From Clostridiales bacterium (lineage in GTDB: Bacteria; Bacillota; Clostridia; Christensenellales; Aristaeellaceae): DNA of 20,186 nucleotides. Both the position numbers and the translations under genes were made by a program. Under the pieces are notes generated by a model that was given only the letters and a program-made list of their open reading frames with translations, ran no database searches and was not told the DNA's origin. The stretch lies in the NCBI GenBank assembly GCA_004557905.1, contig SFFH01000040.1, forward strand, positions 1 through 20,186, in the 5' to 3' direction. Positions 7,248-15,141 of the stretch are shown here, piece after piece (within the stretch, counting starts at the first letter, position 1; each line of letters starts with the position of its first letter).

Positions 7248-8285
7248 TCAGAAGATCGCGTCGACGAACGCGCCCGCGTCAAACGCCTGCAGATCCTCGA
7301 TGCCCTCGCCCACGCCGATATAGAGCACCGGCAGCTTCAGCTCATCCATGATCGCCACGGCGATGCCGCCCTTGGCGGTGCCGTCGAGCTTGGTGAGCAC
7401 GATGCCGGAGACGTCCGCGACGGAGGCAAACTCGCGCGCCTGCTGCAGGCCGTTCTGGCCGGTCGTCGCATCGATGACCAGCAGCGTGCGCACCTCCGCG
7501 CCCTCGTACTCGCGGGTGATGATGCGGGTGATCTTGCGCAGCTCCTCCATCAGGTTCTTCTTGTTGTGCAGGCGGCCCGCCGTGTCCACGATCAGCAGGT
7601 CGGCCTCGGTGGCCTTCGCCTTCTGGATGCCGTCAAACACGACGGCCGCCGGGTCCGCGCCCTCCGCATGGCGGACAATCGGCACCTGCGCGCGCTCGGA
7701 CCAGATCTGAAGCTGATCAGCCGCCGCCGCGCGGAAGGTATCCGCTGCCGCGAGCACGACGCTGTGGCGAGCGTCCTTGAAGCGCATCGCCAGCTTGCCG
7801 ATGGTGGTCGTCTTGCCCACGCCGTTCACGCCGACGACCATCATGATCATCGGCCACTTGAGCGGCTTGCGCGGCATATCCATCATCTCTTTGAGAATCT
7901 GCTTGAGGATGTCGCGCGCCTGACGGGCGTCGGTGATCTTCCCAGCCTGCACGCGGCGCTTGAGCTCCTCGATGACCTTGTCGCTGGTGCGCACGCCCAT
8001 GTCGCTCATGATCAGGATGTCCACAAGGTCCTCGTAGAAATCGTCGTCGATCTCCTCGGTCGCTTCAATCAGCTCGTCCACGCGGCCCGCGACGTTGGTG
8101 CGGGTCTTGGAGAGGCCGTTCCACAGGCGTGAGAACAGACCTTTTTTCTCCTCCTGCGCAGGCGCATCCTGCTGAGCCGGCGCCGTCTCCTGGGCGGAAG
8201 GCGCCACGGCGGCATGCTGCTGCGAAGATGCGTGCTCCTCCTTCTTCTTCTCCTCCTGCTTTTTGCCGAAACCAAAGAAAGCCAT
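7248..8285 (-). CDS. ftsY: Signal recognition particle receptor FtsY
   Basis: Predicted 345-residue SRP GTPase. It docks the Ffh-4.5S RNA-ribosome complex at the membrane and directs membrane and secreted proteins to SecYEG. A short charged, Gln/Ala-rich N-terminal A region (about 1-50; KKQEEKKKEE) precedes the four-helix N domain (about 50-140) and the NG GTPase domain. G1 is GVNGVGKTTT (152-161), then ADTFRAAAADQL (181-192), DTAGRLH (234-240), TKLDGTAKGG (298-307) and the G5 region IGVGEGIEDLQAF (323-335). The ATG is preceded by AAAGGGG seven bases upstream. The gene lies 30 bases after smc, the usual Firmicutes order. It lacks the long acidic N-terminus of the E. coli protein. Confidence 0.97.
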   Translation of the reverse strand: MAFFGFGKKQEEKKKEEHASSQQHAAVAPSAQETAPAQQDAPAQEEKKGLFSRLWNGLSKTRTNVAGRVDELIEATEEIDDDFYEDLVDILIMSDMGVRTSDKVIEELKRRVQAGKITDARQARDILKQILKEMMDMPRKPLKWPMIMMVVGVNGVGKTTTIGKLAMRFKDARHSVVLAAADTFRAAAADQLQIWSERAQVPIVRHAEGADPAAVVFDGIQKAKATEADLLIVDTAGRLHNKKNLMEELRKITRIITREYEGAEVRTLLVIDATTGQNGLQQAREFASVADVSGIVLTKLDGTAKGGIAVAIMDELKLPVLYIGVGEGIEDLQAFDAGAFVDAIF

Positions 8286-8315
8286 GATATTACCCCTTTC
8301 GCTTCAAATATTCCA

Positions 8316-11300
8316 TCACTGCATCGCATCCTCGGCCACGTCCTTGAGCTCGACGCTGAGCATGGTCGACACGCCCTTTTCCTCCATCGCCACGCCGTAC
8401 AGGCTGTCGCAGCGCTCCATCGTGCCCTTTCTGTGGGTCACAACGACAAACTGCGTATCCGTTGAAAACTCCCGCAGGTAGTCCGCGAACGTGGAGATGT
8501 TGCCGTCGTCCAGCGCCGCCTCGATCTCGTCCAGGAAGCAGAACGGCGTCGGCTTGAGCCGCAGCATCGCAAACAGGATCGCAATGGCCGTCAGCGCGCG
8601 CTCGCCGCCGGAGAGCAGGGAGAGCAGCTGCAGCTTCTTGCCCGGGGGCTGCGCCACGATCTCGATGCCGCAGCCCAGCACGTCGCTTTCGTCCAGCAGC
8701 CGCAGCTCCGCGTGGCCGCCGCCAAAGAGCTTGGCAAACGTCTCCGCGAAATACTGCTGCATCAGGCGGAAGTTCTCCATGAACTGGCGCTCCATCTGGC
8801 GCTGCAGCGTCTCGATGATGCCCTTGAGGTCGTCCTCCGCCTTGAGCAGGTCGTCGCGCTGCCCCGCCAGCTCCTCGTAGCGCTCGCGGCACGCGCGGTA
8901 GTCCTCCACCGCCGTGACGTTGACCGGGCCCATCGCGCGGATTTCGCGGCGGATATCGCCGGTGCGCCTGTCGGACGCGGCCAGATCAAACGGCTCCGTC
9001 AGGTATTCCTTCGCGCCCGCGTAGGTCAGCTCGTACTCATCCCAGATGCGCTGCTGCATCTGCGTTAGCTCCGCCTGCGTGCGCGAAAGGATCATCTCGG
9101 CCTTGTGACCCTTGTCCTGATCCTGCGCCAGCTGCTCATGCAGGGCGTCGATCTCCTGCGTCAGCGCGCGCACGCGCTCCTGGCTCTCGCCGCGCTGCGC
9201 CTGCCTTTCGCTCAGCGTCTGCTGCGCGTCCTTCAGTTTCTCGCCGCACGCAACGGCAAGCTGCGTATCCGCAGCCATCTGCTGCATCGCGTTCTGGTGC
9301 TCGACAATCAGCGTCTCGCGGCGCTCGTGCGCCTGGTACAGCTGGGCGGCAATCTCCTCCTGCTCGCGGTGCATGCGCGCGCCGTCCGCCGTGAGAGCCG
9401 TCAGGTCGCGCTCCTTCGCCGCCAGCGTAACGCGCACATGCTGGGCTTCCTCGCGCAGGGCATCCAGCGCCTCGCGCTTTTCATAGAGGATATCGGAAAG
9501 CTCGCCCGTGCGGCGGTTCATCTCGTCGCTGGTGCGTTCCTCGCCCGCCTGCGTGCTGCGCGCGCCGGCCAGCTGGCTGTCGATCTGCGACAGGTTTTCC
9601 GCAATCTGCGCGCAGAGCAGGTCGCAGCGCTGCTCCTGCTGCGCGTGGCTTTCGCGCTGCGCGCTCAGCGTGCGCACGCGCTCGGACGCGATGGACACGT
9701 CGATCTGCGCCTGATGCAGGTCCTCAAACGCCTGCGCGCGGCGCTGCTTGACGCCCTGCCGGAAGGCCTCTCCCTTTTCAAGGCGAAGCTCGTAGTCCTT
9801 GATCTGCTGCTCGATCTTCTCCAGCAGTTCCTCGTGCTCCTTGATCTCGCGCTCACGGGAGAGCAGGCTCGTCATGCGGGAGGCCGAGCTGCCGCCCGTC
9901 ATGGAGCCGCCGGAGTGCATCACGTCGCCCTCGAGCGTCACGAGCCTAAAGGCATGCTTGCCCCGGCGCATGATCTCGATGCCCGCGTCTAGGTTTTCCG
10001 CCACGACCGTGCGGCCCAGCAGGTTTTCCACGATGCCGCGGTACTCCGGCGCAAAGCCGACCAGCTCGCTCGCCACGCCGACACAGCCGGGCATGGACAG
10101 AAGCTGGCGCTCCTGGCTGCTGAGCGTCCTGCCGGTGATCGTCGTCATCGGCAGGAAGGTCGCGCGGCCGAGCTTGTTGCTTCTCAGGTACGCGATCATG
10201 TCGCGGGCGACATACTCGTCGCTGGTGACGACGTTCTGCAGCGCGCCGCCGAGCACGGCTTCCACCGCGCGCTCCAGCTCCTTGGGCACCTGCATCAGCG
10301 ACGCGACGACGCCGCGCACGCCCTGGTTGCCGCGCGCATGCAGCAGCACCTGCTTGACCGCCTGCTGATAACCGGCATAGTCGCGCTCCATCTCGCGCAG
10401 CACGCGCAAACGGCTCGCAGCGGCCTGCTTCTGGCCGTTGGCGTCGCTCACCGCCTGCTGGATACGCGCGATCTTCTGCGCAGCCTCCTGGCTCTCCTGC
10501 TCGATCTTCCGCCCGGCCTCCTGCAATTCGCCCTCGGCCTGTCTGAATGCCTCAAGCTCCTGCTTCGCCTCTTCAAGCTGCTCGTCAAGCCGCCCGGCGA
10601 TGATCTCAAGCTCCTCGCGCTGCGCCCTGGCCTCCTCGCCGCGGCGCTCGAGCTCCTTGCGCATGGTGGCCAGGCGCGCCTCGCTGGTGCGCACGTCGCT
10701 CAGGCGGTTCATTGCGTCGATGATGGCGCTCTTGTGCGCCTCAAGCGTCTCCTCCGCCTCGCGCGCGGCCTCCTGTGCCGCCTCCAGCGCCGCCTCCTTG
10801 GCGTGCAGCTCGCGCTGCAGCTCCGTGATCTGCGTGCGCGTGCTCAGCGTGTCCGCCTCGTTCTGGCGGATTTCGCCCTCGAGCGCCTCGCTCCTGGCGC
10901 GGCGGACGTCCTCCTCCTGGCTGAGGTTCAGCACGTCCTTCTCCATGCGCGCAATCTCCGCGCGCAGCATGGCCAGCTCGCCCTCGCGCGCTTCCTTTTC
11001 GCGCGTGAGCTCCAGCACGCTCTCGTGCGCGGCGGAGACCTGCTCCTCCAGCGCCTGGGAGGTTTCGTTGGCCGCATCGCGCGCCGCCGTCAGCTCACCG
11101 GCACGCTTTTCTTCCTGCTCAATCGCCTCGCGCAGGCCCGTGAGCATGGCCTCCGCGTCCGCGATGCGCTCCTTGGCGCGGTCGCTGCGCAGCACGAAGG
11201 ACGAGCACTCCAGCACGCGCAGCTCGTCGCGCAGGGCCAGATAATGCCTGGCCGTCTCGCTCGCCTTGGCCAGCGGCTCCAGCTGGCTTTCCAGCTCCGC

Positions 11301-11885
11301 GATGATGTCCTCCACGCGGGAGAGGTTGTCGCGCATGTTGGTCAGGCGCTTTTCGCTCTCCTCCTTGCGCGTGCGGTATTTGACGATGCCTGCCGCTTCC
11401 TCGAAGATGCCGCGGCGGTCCTCGCTCTTCTGGGAGAGGATCTCACCGATGCGGCCCTGGCCGATGATCGAGTAGCCCTCCTTGCCCACGCCGGTATCAC
11501 GGAAGAGCTCGATGATATCGCGCAAGCGGCACGCCGCCTTGTTGATGTAGTATTCGCCCTCGCCGCTGCGGTACACGCGGCGGGTGATCATGACCTCCGC
11601 AAAGTCCACCGGCAGTGCGTGGTCCTCGTTGTCAAAGACGAGCGAAACCTCGCAGTAGCCCAGACGCTTGCGCTTCTGGGTGCCGTTGAAGATCACGTCC
11701 TCCATCTTGCCGCCGCGCAGCGCCTTGGCGCTCTGCTCGCCGAGCACCCATCGCACCGCGTCCGACAGGTTCGATTTGCCGCTGCCGTTGGGGCCCACGA
11801 TGCCCGTGATGCCCTGATCAAAGACGACGACCGTCCTGTCCGCGAACGACTTGAAGCCGTAGATTTCCAGTCTCTTTAGCCGCAC
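8316..11885 (-). CDS. smc: Chromosome segregation ATPase SMC
   Basis: Predicted 1189-residue condensin subunit that organises and helps segregate the chromosome with ScpA and ScpB. The N-terminal head carries Walker A GPNGSGKSN (31-39) and QSAKALRGGKMEDVIFNG. Two very long coiled coils (about 165-500 and 680-1020, rich in E, A, Q, R) surround a hinge of about 510-680 that includes VRGVVASLMQVP and the Gly-rich MHSGGSMTGGS segment. The C-terminal head has the ABC signature LSGGERAL at 1091 and Walker B FCFLDEIEAALDD at 1115-1127. Translation starts at a GTG (11885) with AAAGGAG eight bases upstream. Length and order match Firmicutes SMC. It sits between rnc and ftsY, as in Bacillus and many clostridia. 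Confidence 0.98.
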   Translation of the reverse strand: MRLKRLEIYGFKSFADRTVVVFDQGITGIVGPNGSGKSNLSDAVRWVLGEQSAKALRGGKMEDVIFNGTQKRKRLGYCEVSLVFDNEDHALPVDFAEVMITRRVYRSGEGEYYINKAACRLRDIIELFRDTGVGKEGYSIIGQGRIGEILSQKSEDRRGIFEEAAGIVKYRTRKEESEKRLTNMRDNLSRVEDIIAELESQLEPLAKASETARHYLALRDELRVLECSSFVLRSDRAKERIADAEAMLTGLREAIEQEEKRAGELTAARDAANETSQALEEQVSAAHESVLELTREKEAREGELAMLRAEIARMEKDVLNLSQEEDVRRARSEALEGEIRQNEADTLSTRTQITELQRELHAKEAALEAAQEAAREAEETLEAHKSAIIDAMNRLSDVRTSEARLATMRKELERRGEEARAQREELEIIAGRLDEQLEEAKQELEAFRQAEGELQEAGRKIEQESQEAAQKIARIQQAVSDANGQKQAAASRLRVLREMERDYAGYQQAVKQVLLHARGNQGVRGVVASLMQVPKELERAVEAVLGGALQNVVTSDEYVARDMIAYLRSNKLGRATFLPMTTITGRTLSSQERQLLSMPGCVGVASELVGFAPEYRGIVENLLGRTVVAENLDAGIEIMRRGKHAFRLVTLEGDVMHSGGSMTGGSSASRMTSLLSREREIKEHEELLEKIEQQIKDYELRLEKGEAFRQGVKQRRAQAFEDLHQAQIDVSIASERVRTLSAQRESHAQQEQRCDLLCAQIAENLSQIDSQLAGARSTQAGEERTSDEMNRRTGELSDILYEKREALDALREEAQHVRVTLAAKERDLTALTADGARMHREQEEIAAQLYQAHERRETLIVEHQNAMQQMAADTQLAVACGEKLKDAQQTLSERQAQRGESQERVRALTQEIDALHEQLAQDQDKGHKAEMILSRTQAELTQMQQRIWDEYELTYAGAKEYLTEPFDLAASDRRTGDIRREIRAMGPVNVTAVEDYRACRERYEELAGQRDDLLKAEDDLKGIIETLQRQMERQFMENFRLMQQYFAETFAKLFGGGHAELRLLDESDVLGCGIEIVAQPPGKKLQLLSLLSGGERALTAIAILFAMLRLKPTPFCFLDEIEAALDDGNISTFADYLREFSTDTQFVVVTHRKGTMERCDSLYGVAMEEKGVSTMLSVELKDVAEDAMQ

Positions 11886-11937
11886 CTGAGCGACTCCTTT
11901 CCGTCAGGCAGATCGCGTCGATCTGCACTTCCTCTTC

Positions 11938-12612
11938 TCACTTCTGGCCCAGCGTCCGCATGGCCATCTGCGCGGCAGCCTCCTCGGCGCGCTGCTTGCG
12001 CGCGCCCTGGCCGCGGCCCAGCTCCGTACCGTCCGCGCGCAGCACCCTGGCGGTGAACACGCGCGCGTGCGGCGGGCCGTCCTGCGCGATGATCTCATAG
12101 CTGGGCGTCTCCTCGCCCAGCGCCTGCAGATACTCCTGCAGCGCGCTCTTGGCGTCGCGGTCGCTGCCCGCGGCGGACTCGTAATCGCCCATCGCCAGAT
12201 CGACCAGCGCCGCGGCCTTGTCCATGCCCGCGTCCAGGTATACGGCGGCGATGACCGCCTCCATCGTGTCCGCCAGGATCGACGGATTCTCCCTGCCGCC
12301 GACGACCTCCTCGCCGCGGTCGAGCTTGAGGAACGCACCCAAACCGAAGCGGCGCGCTGCCTCGGCCAGGTTCGCTTCGCACACCAGGCTGGCACGCCGG
12401 CGGGTCAGCTGGCCCTCCTTGAGCTTGGGGAACTTGTGGTAGAGCACCCGGCTGACGCAGATTTCCAGCACCGCGTCGCCCAGGAATTCCAGGCGCTGAT
12501 TGTCCCTGCACTTGTGCTGAAGCGCGTAGGAGGGATGCGTCATCGCCAAATCGAGCAGCGATTCATCGGCAAAGGTATGGCCGATCGCCCGCTCAAGCGC
12601 ATGATAATTCAT
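11938..12612 (-). CDS. rnc: Ribonuclease III
   Basis: Predicted 224-residue double-stranded-RNA endonuclease that processes rRNA precursors and structured mRNAs. The catalytic domain (1-145) has the signature RLEFLGDAVLE at 40-50 with Glu42 and Asp46. A second acidic pair, Asp115 and Glu118, lies in SILADTMEAVIAAVYLDAG. A double-stranded-RNA-binding domain follows at about 152-222, with SALQEYLQ, FTARVL and the closing RKQRAEEAAAQMAM helix. I chose the ATG at 12612 because AAAGGA lies six bases upstream and the protein then starts like the family. The longer reading from 12816 runs through the upstream hairpin into acpP without a ribosome site. The stop is 52 bases from smc. Confidence 0.96.
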   Translation of the reverse strand: MNYHALERAIGHTFADESLLDLAMTHPSYALQHKCRDNQRLEFLGDAVLEICVSRVLYHKFPKLKEGQLTRRRASLVCEANLAEAARRFGLGAFLKLDRGEEVVGGRENPSILADTMEAVIAAVYLDAGMDKAAALVDLAMGDYESAAGSDRDAKSALQEYLQALGEETPSYEIIAQDGPPHARVFTARVLRADGTELGRGQGARKQRAEEAAAQMAMRTLGQK

Positions 12613-12693
12613 GATGATTCCTTTCCATGCTTTCCGTGCCCGTTCATTTCGCTTTCCACAACAGCCCGTCGCGCAAACCGAAATAAGCGGGAA

Positions 12694-12727
12694 AGCCGCT
12701 GCCGGGCGCTTTTCCCGGCAGCGGGCT
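12694..12727. terminator. Strong hairpin between acpP and rnc
   Basis: An 11-bp perfect stem CCGCTGCCGGG (12696-12706) / CCCGGCAGCGG (12714-12724) with a 7-base loop, a few bases after the acpP stop. On the transcribed minus strand it is followed by only a short CTTTCCC tail, so complete termination is doubtful. Partial termination or 3'-end protection of an abundant acpP transcript is more likely. The T-run is better on the plus strand, where no gene needs it. Confidence 0.55.
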
Positions 12728-12733
12728 TTTGCA

Positions 12734-12958
12734 TTACATCTTCTCTTCGATATACCGGGCCATGTCGCCGACGGTCTTGACCTTCTCGATCGCGTCGTCC
12801 TCGACCTCGATGCCAAACTCGGTCTCCACGTCCATGACCAGCATCATGACCGACGCGCTGTCGGCCTGCAGGTCCTCCTTCAGGCGGCTCTCCGGCTTCA
12901 CCTGGGCAGCGTCCACGCCCATCTGCTCAGCCACCATGGCAATCAGCTTTTCCATCAT
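12734..12958 (-). CDS. acpP: Acyl carrier protein
   Basis: Predicted 74-residue acidic helical protein that carries growing acyl chains on a phosphopantetheine arm in fatty-acid and phospholipid synthesis. The attachment site is Ser34 in DLQADSASVMML (29-40), a variant of the usual 'DSL' since Ala follows the serine. LVMDVETEFGIEVEDD (41-56) is the conserved helix-II and loop region. The first of two adjacent ATG codons (12958) is preceded by AAAGGAGG nine bases away. The gene follows plsX by 37 bases. PlsX uses acyl-ACP, so the adjacency makes functional sense. The absence of the usual Leu after the Ser is a mild oddity but the fold signature is clear. Confidence 0.95.
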   Translation of the reverse strand: MMEKLIAMVAEQMGVDAAQVKPESRLKEDLQADSASVMMLVMDVETEFGIEVEDDAIEKVKTVGDMARYIEEKM

Positions 12959-12995
12959 ATTCGGTTTCCTCCTTTGATTCAGATGAATACTAAAA

Positions 12996-14054
12996 TCAAT
13001 CCTTTGATTGAGCTTGCGCGTTTTCCTCCTGCGCCGCGGCCAGCTGCGCGACGCCCTCGCGGATCAGGTCGACCACGCCCGTCTCCACGACGGTGCGGGC
13101 CTGGCGGATCGCGCAGAAGATCGCGCGGGCCTGGGAGTTGCCGTGGGCCTTGATGACCACGCCCTCCACGCCCAGCAGCGGTGCGCCGCCGACCTCCTCG
13201 GAGTTGAAGCTGTTCTTGAGCGCCTTGAAGGTGTCCTTCGCCAGCAGCGCGGCGATCTTGCCCTTCGTGCTGCCCAGCAGGCCCTGCTTGAGCAGCTTGA
13301 ACAGCGCGGAGATCACGCCTTCGGTGTTCTTGAGCACGACGTTGCCCACGAAGCCGTCCGCCGCGAGCACGTCGCACTGCCCGGCCAGCGTGTCGCGCGC
13401 CTCAACATTGCCGATAAAGCGGTACGTCTTCTGCGCGCTCATGAGCGCGTAGGCCTGCTGCGCCTGCTCGTTGCCCTTGGCCGCCTCCACGCCGATGTTG
13501 ACCAGGCCGACCTCGGGATTCTCCACGCCCATGACGCGGTTCATGTAGATGCTGCCCATCATGGCAAACTGGTTGATCCACTCCGGCTTGCAGTCCGTGT
13601 TCGCGCCGGCGTCCATCAGCAGCATCGGACGGCCCGGAACAGGCATCAGCGCGCCGATCGCAGGACGGTCCACGCCCTTGATGCGGCCGATTTTGAACAT
13701 CGCGCCCGCCATCACCGCGCCGGTGGAGCCGGCGGAGACGAATGCCTGCGCTTCCTTGCGGCGCACAATGTCCATGCCCACGTTGAACGTGGAATCCTTC
13801 TTGCGGCGCAGGGCCATGACCGGGTGCTCCTCGGTGCTGATGACCTCCGTCGCGTTCGCAATGTGAAGACGTTCCTTGACAGCAGCATATGCGGCCTGAT
13901 CGGCATATTCGCCGATGGTCTTCTCCATCAGCGCCTGCGGGCCGACGAGCACGATCTCGATGTCGTCAAATTCGCGCAGCGCGTCGATGGCGCCGTCCAC
14001 GTTGACCTTCGGCGCGTTATCGCCGCCCATGGCGTCCAGAACAATTTTCATCAT
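12996..14054 (-). CDS. plsX: Phosphate acyltransferase PlsX
   Basis: Predicted 352-residue peripheral membrane enzyme that makes acyl-phosphate from acyl-ACP for the PlsY step of phosphatidic acid synthesis. The N-terminal KIVLDAMGGDNAP is diagnostic. Further family segments are VISTEEHPVMALRRKKDSTF (74-93), SAGSTGAVMAGAMF, RPAIGALMP, LMDAGANTDCKPEWI, GNVEARD, ADGFVGNVVLKNTEG, and GAPLLGVEGVVIKAHGNS near the end. The first of two adjacent ATG codons has AGGAGG nine bases upstream. In many Firmicutes plsX follows the regulator fapR; here its upstream neighbour is an RNA methyltransferase and no fapR is visible. Confidence 0.97.
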   Translation of the reverse strand: MMKIVLDAMGGDNAPKVNVDGAIDALREFDDIEIVLVGPQALMEKTIGEYADQAAYAAVKERLHIANATEVISTEEHPVMALRRKKDSTFNVGMDIVRRKEAQAFVSAGSTGAVMAGAMFKIGRIKGVDRPAIGALMPVPGRPMLLMDAGANTDCKPEWINQFAMMGSIYMNRVMGVENPEVGLVNIGVEAAKGNEQAQQAYALMSAQKTYRFIGNVEARDTLAGQCDVLAADGFVGNVVLKNTEGVISALFKLLKQGLLGSTKGKIAALLAKDTFKALKNSFNSEEVGGAPLLGVEGVVIKAHGNSQARAIFCAIRQARTVVETGVVDLIREGVAQLAAAQEENAQAQSKD

Positions 14055-14087
14055 AGGGATATGCCTCCTGCTTTGGGGTGATATCGT

Positions 14088-14822
14088 TTATGCTTCGGAA
14101 TTCCGGTGGGTAAAGGCGTACATGCCGATGCCCGCCGCAATGGCGAGGTTCAGCGAGTCGATTCGGTCGCTGTGCGGGATCAGCGTGCTGGTGCCCCAGC
14201 CTGCGAATTCATCCGGCAGACCGGTGGCCTCGTTGCCGAAGACCAGCGCGTATTCGCCGCGTACGCGCCTGACCGCCTCGTCAAGCGGCACGGCGCCGGT
14301 GAGCATGAACGGGAACAGCTGCCGCTCCGGAAACTGCGCGCGGTATTCCGCAAAGGAATCGAAGTGGCGGATGTGCAGCGAGAACGCCGCGCCCATCGAC
14401 GCGCGCGTCACGCGCGGATCATCCGAGTCAACCGCCGGACGGATGATGGCGATGTTCGTCAGGCCAAAGCCCAGCGCCGTGCGCAGGATGGTGCCCAGAT
14501 TGCCGCTGTCGCTGGGATTGACCAGCACGATGTGCGGCGCGCCGGCGTCAAAGACGCCCTCCTGCTTTTTGTACACCATCGCGGCAAAGCAGTTTTCCTT
14601 TTTGCTGATGCGTTCAAGCGCCCTGTCCGCGATTTCCGCGCGCACGCCGAGCGCCTCGGCCTGAGTGCGCAGCTTCTGTGCGCCCTCGCTTCTCTCGCTC
14701 GCGCTGGAAAGCAGCAGGCGCAGACAGCGCTCCGGCGCGTTCCTTAAGCACTCCGTCGCCGGAAAAATGCCCGGCGCATAGGAGTAATCGAGAGACTTAT
14801 CGTAAACTTCCAGTTTGGCCAC
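14088..14822 (-). CDS. SpoU/TrmH-family RNA 2'-O-methyltransferase
   Basis: Predicted 244-residue SAM-dependent enzyme methylating ribose 2'-OH in rRNA or tRNA. The three SPOUT knot motifs are visible: NPSDSGNLGTILRTALGFG (102-120), LVFGNEATGL (193-202) and SLNLAIAAGIGMYAF (223-237), with HSDRIDSLN leading into the last. The N-terminal ~85 residues resemble the small substrate-binding domain found in RlmB/TsnR-like members. Target RNA is unknown. Translation starts at GTG (14822), seven bases after GAGGAGG. It is the first gene of the minus-strand cluster, 33 bases before plsX, with a strong promoter about 50-80 bases upstream. Confidence 0.9.
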   Translation of the reverse strand: MAKLEVYDKSLDYSYAPGIFPATECLRNAPERCLRLLLSSASERSEGAQKLRTQAEALGVRAEIADRALERISKKENCFAAMVYKKQEGVFDAGAPHIVLVNPSDSGNLGTILRTALGFGLTNIAIIRPAVDSDDPRVTRASMGAAFSLHIRHFDSFAEYRAQFPERQLFPFMLTGAVPLDEAVRRVRGEYALVFGNEATGLPDEFAGWGTSTLIPHSDRIDSLNLAIAAGIGMYAFTHRNSEA

Positions 14823-14874
14823 AGCCGCGCCTCCTCATGGAGAACCCATAGTATACACATTCAACCATCTTGGA

Positions 14875-14903
14875 ATTATAGCAGATCCTTTTCGTTTCTT
14901 CAA
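14875..14903 (-). promoter_or_regulatory. Sigma-A promoter for the RNA methyltransferase-plsX-acpP-rnc-smc-ftsY cluster
   Basis: On the minus strand, TTGAAG (14903-14898), a 17-base spacer and TATAAT (14880-14875). The predicted transcript starts near 14868 and gives a leader of about 45 bases before the GTG start at 14822. A second TATACT lies downstream, without a good -35. Confidence 0.85.
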
Positions 14904-15004
14904 GGTATGCATGGAATTTCGGTCAGTGTTAAGGAATATTAAGGCATCATCTCACAAAATCCGCCGGAAATCATTATGCAGTTATTGACTGTTTTTTGTT
15001 TTCG

Positions 15005-15028
15005 GTTGAAACTCGCCTTTTTTTCAAC
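15005..15028 (+). promoter_or_regulatory. Inverted repeat over the promoter spacer, possible operator
   Basis: GTTGAAA (15005-15011) and TTTCAAC (15022-15028) form a perfect 7-bp inverted repeat with a 10-base centre. The left arm includes the -35 hexamer and the right arm abuts the -10. This position would suit a dimeric repressor. Some of the symmetry comes from the -35 sequence itself, so it may be chance. Confidence 0.4.
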
Positions 15029-15034
15029 TATAAT
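15006..15034 (+). promoter_or_regulatory. Sigma-A promoter for the activase/HgdB-like operon
   Basis: TTGAAA (15006-15011), exactly 17 bases, then a perfect TATAAT (15029-15034). T-rich DNA lies upstream (14990-15002), which could help RNA polymerase binding. The predicted transcript starts near 15041, about 100 bases before the ATG at 15142. Confidence 0.9.
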
Positions 15035-15047
15035 ACTACAATGATAT

Positions 15048-15090
15048 AAGCTGCTTGAAGCAGCTTTGCGCTTTATCGCGCTTTTCTTTC
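15048..15090 (+). promoter_or_regulatory. Leader stem-loops of the activase/HgdB-like operon
   Basis: AAGCTGCTT (15048-15056) and AAGCAGCTT (15058-15066) form a perfect hairpin a few bases into the predicted transcript. A smaller GCGC-tttatc-GCGC stem (15068-15081) follows and runs into TTTTCTTTC. The arrangement could be a 5'-end mRNA stabiliser or an attenuator. No known riboswitch class is recognised in the ~100-base leader. Confidence 0.45.
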
Positions 15091-15141
15091 TCCTATAGAA
15101 AAAACCGTTTGATATACGACATTTCAGAAAGGATCACGATC

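Noticed and set aside
10338..11879. 513-codon plus-strand frame antisense to the smc head and first coiled coil.
   Set aside because: Mirror of smc codons, Leu/Arg/Ala-rich, no ribosome site or family motif.
12613..12816. N-terminal extension of RNase III to 12816.
   Set aside because: It would run through the intercistronic hairpin and into acpP. The ATG at 12612 has AAAGGA at good spacing.
12971..13013. Near-identical CTSAATCAAAGGA repeats, one at the end of plsX and one containing the acpP ribosome site.
   Set aside because: Short, and part is explained by the common AAAGGAGG ribosome site and by plsX coding sequence; no further copies noticed.
15055..15141. N-terminal extension of the activase from an ATG at 15055.
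   Set aside because: It lies only about 14 bases after the predicted transcript start and inside the leader hairpin, with no Shine-Dalgarno. The family starts with the short segment before GLDIGSTTIK.
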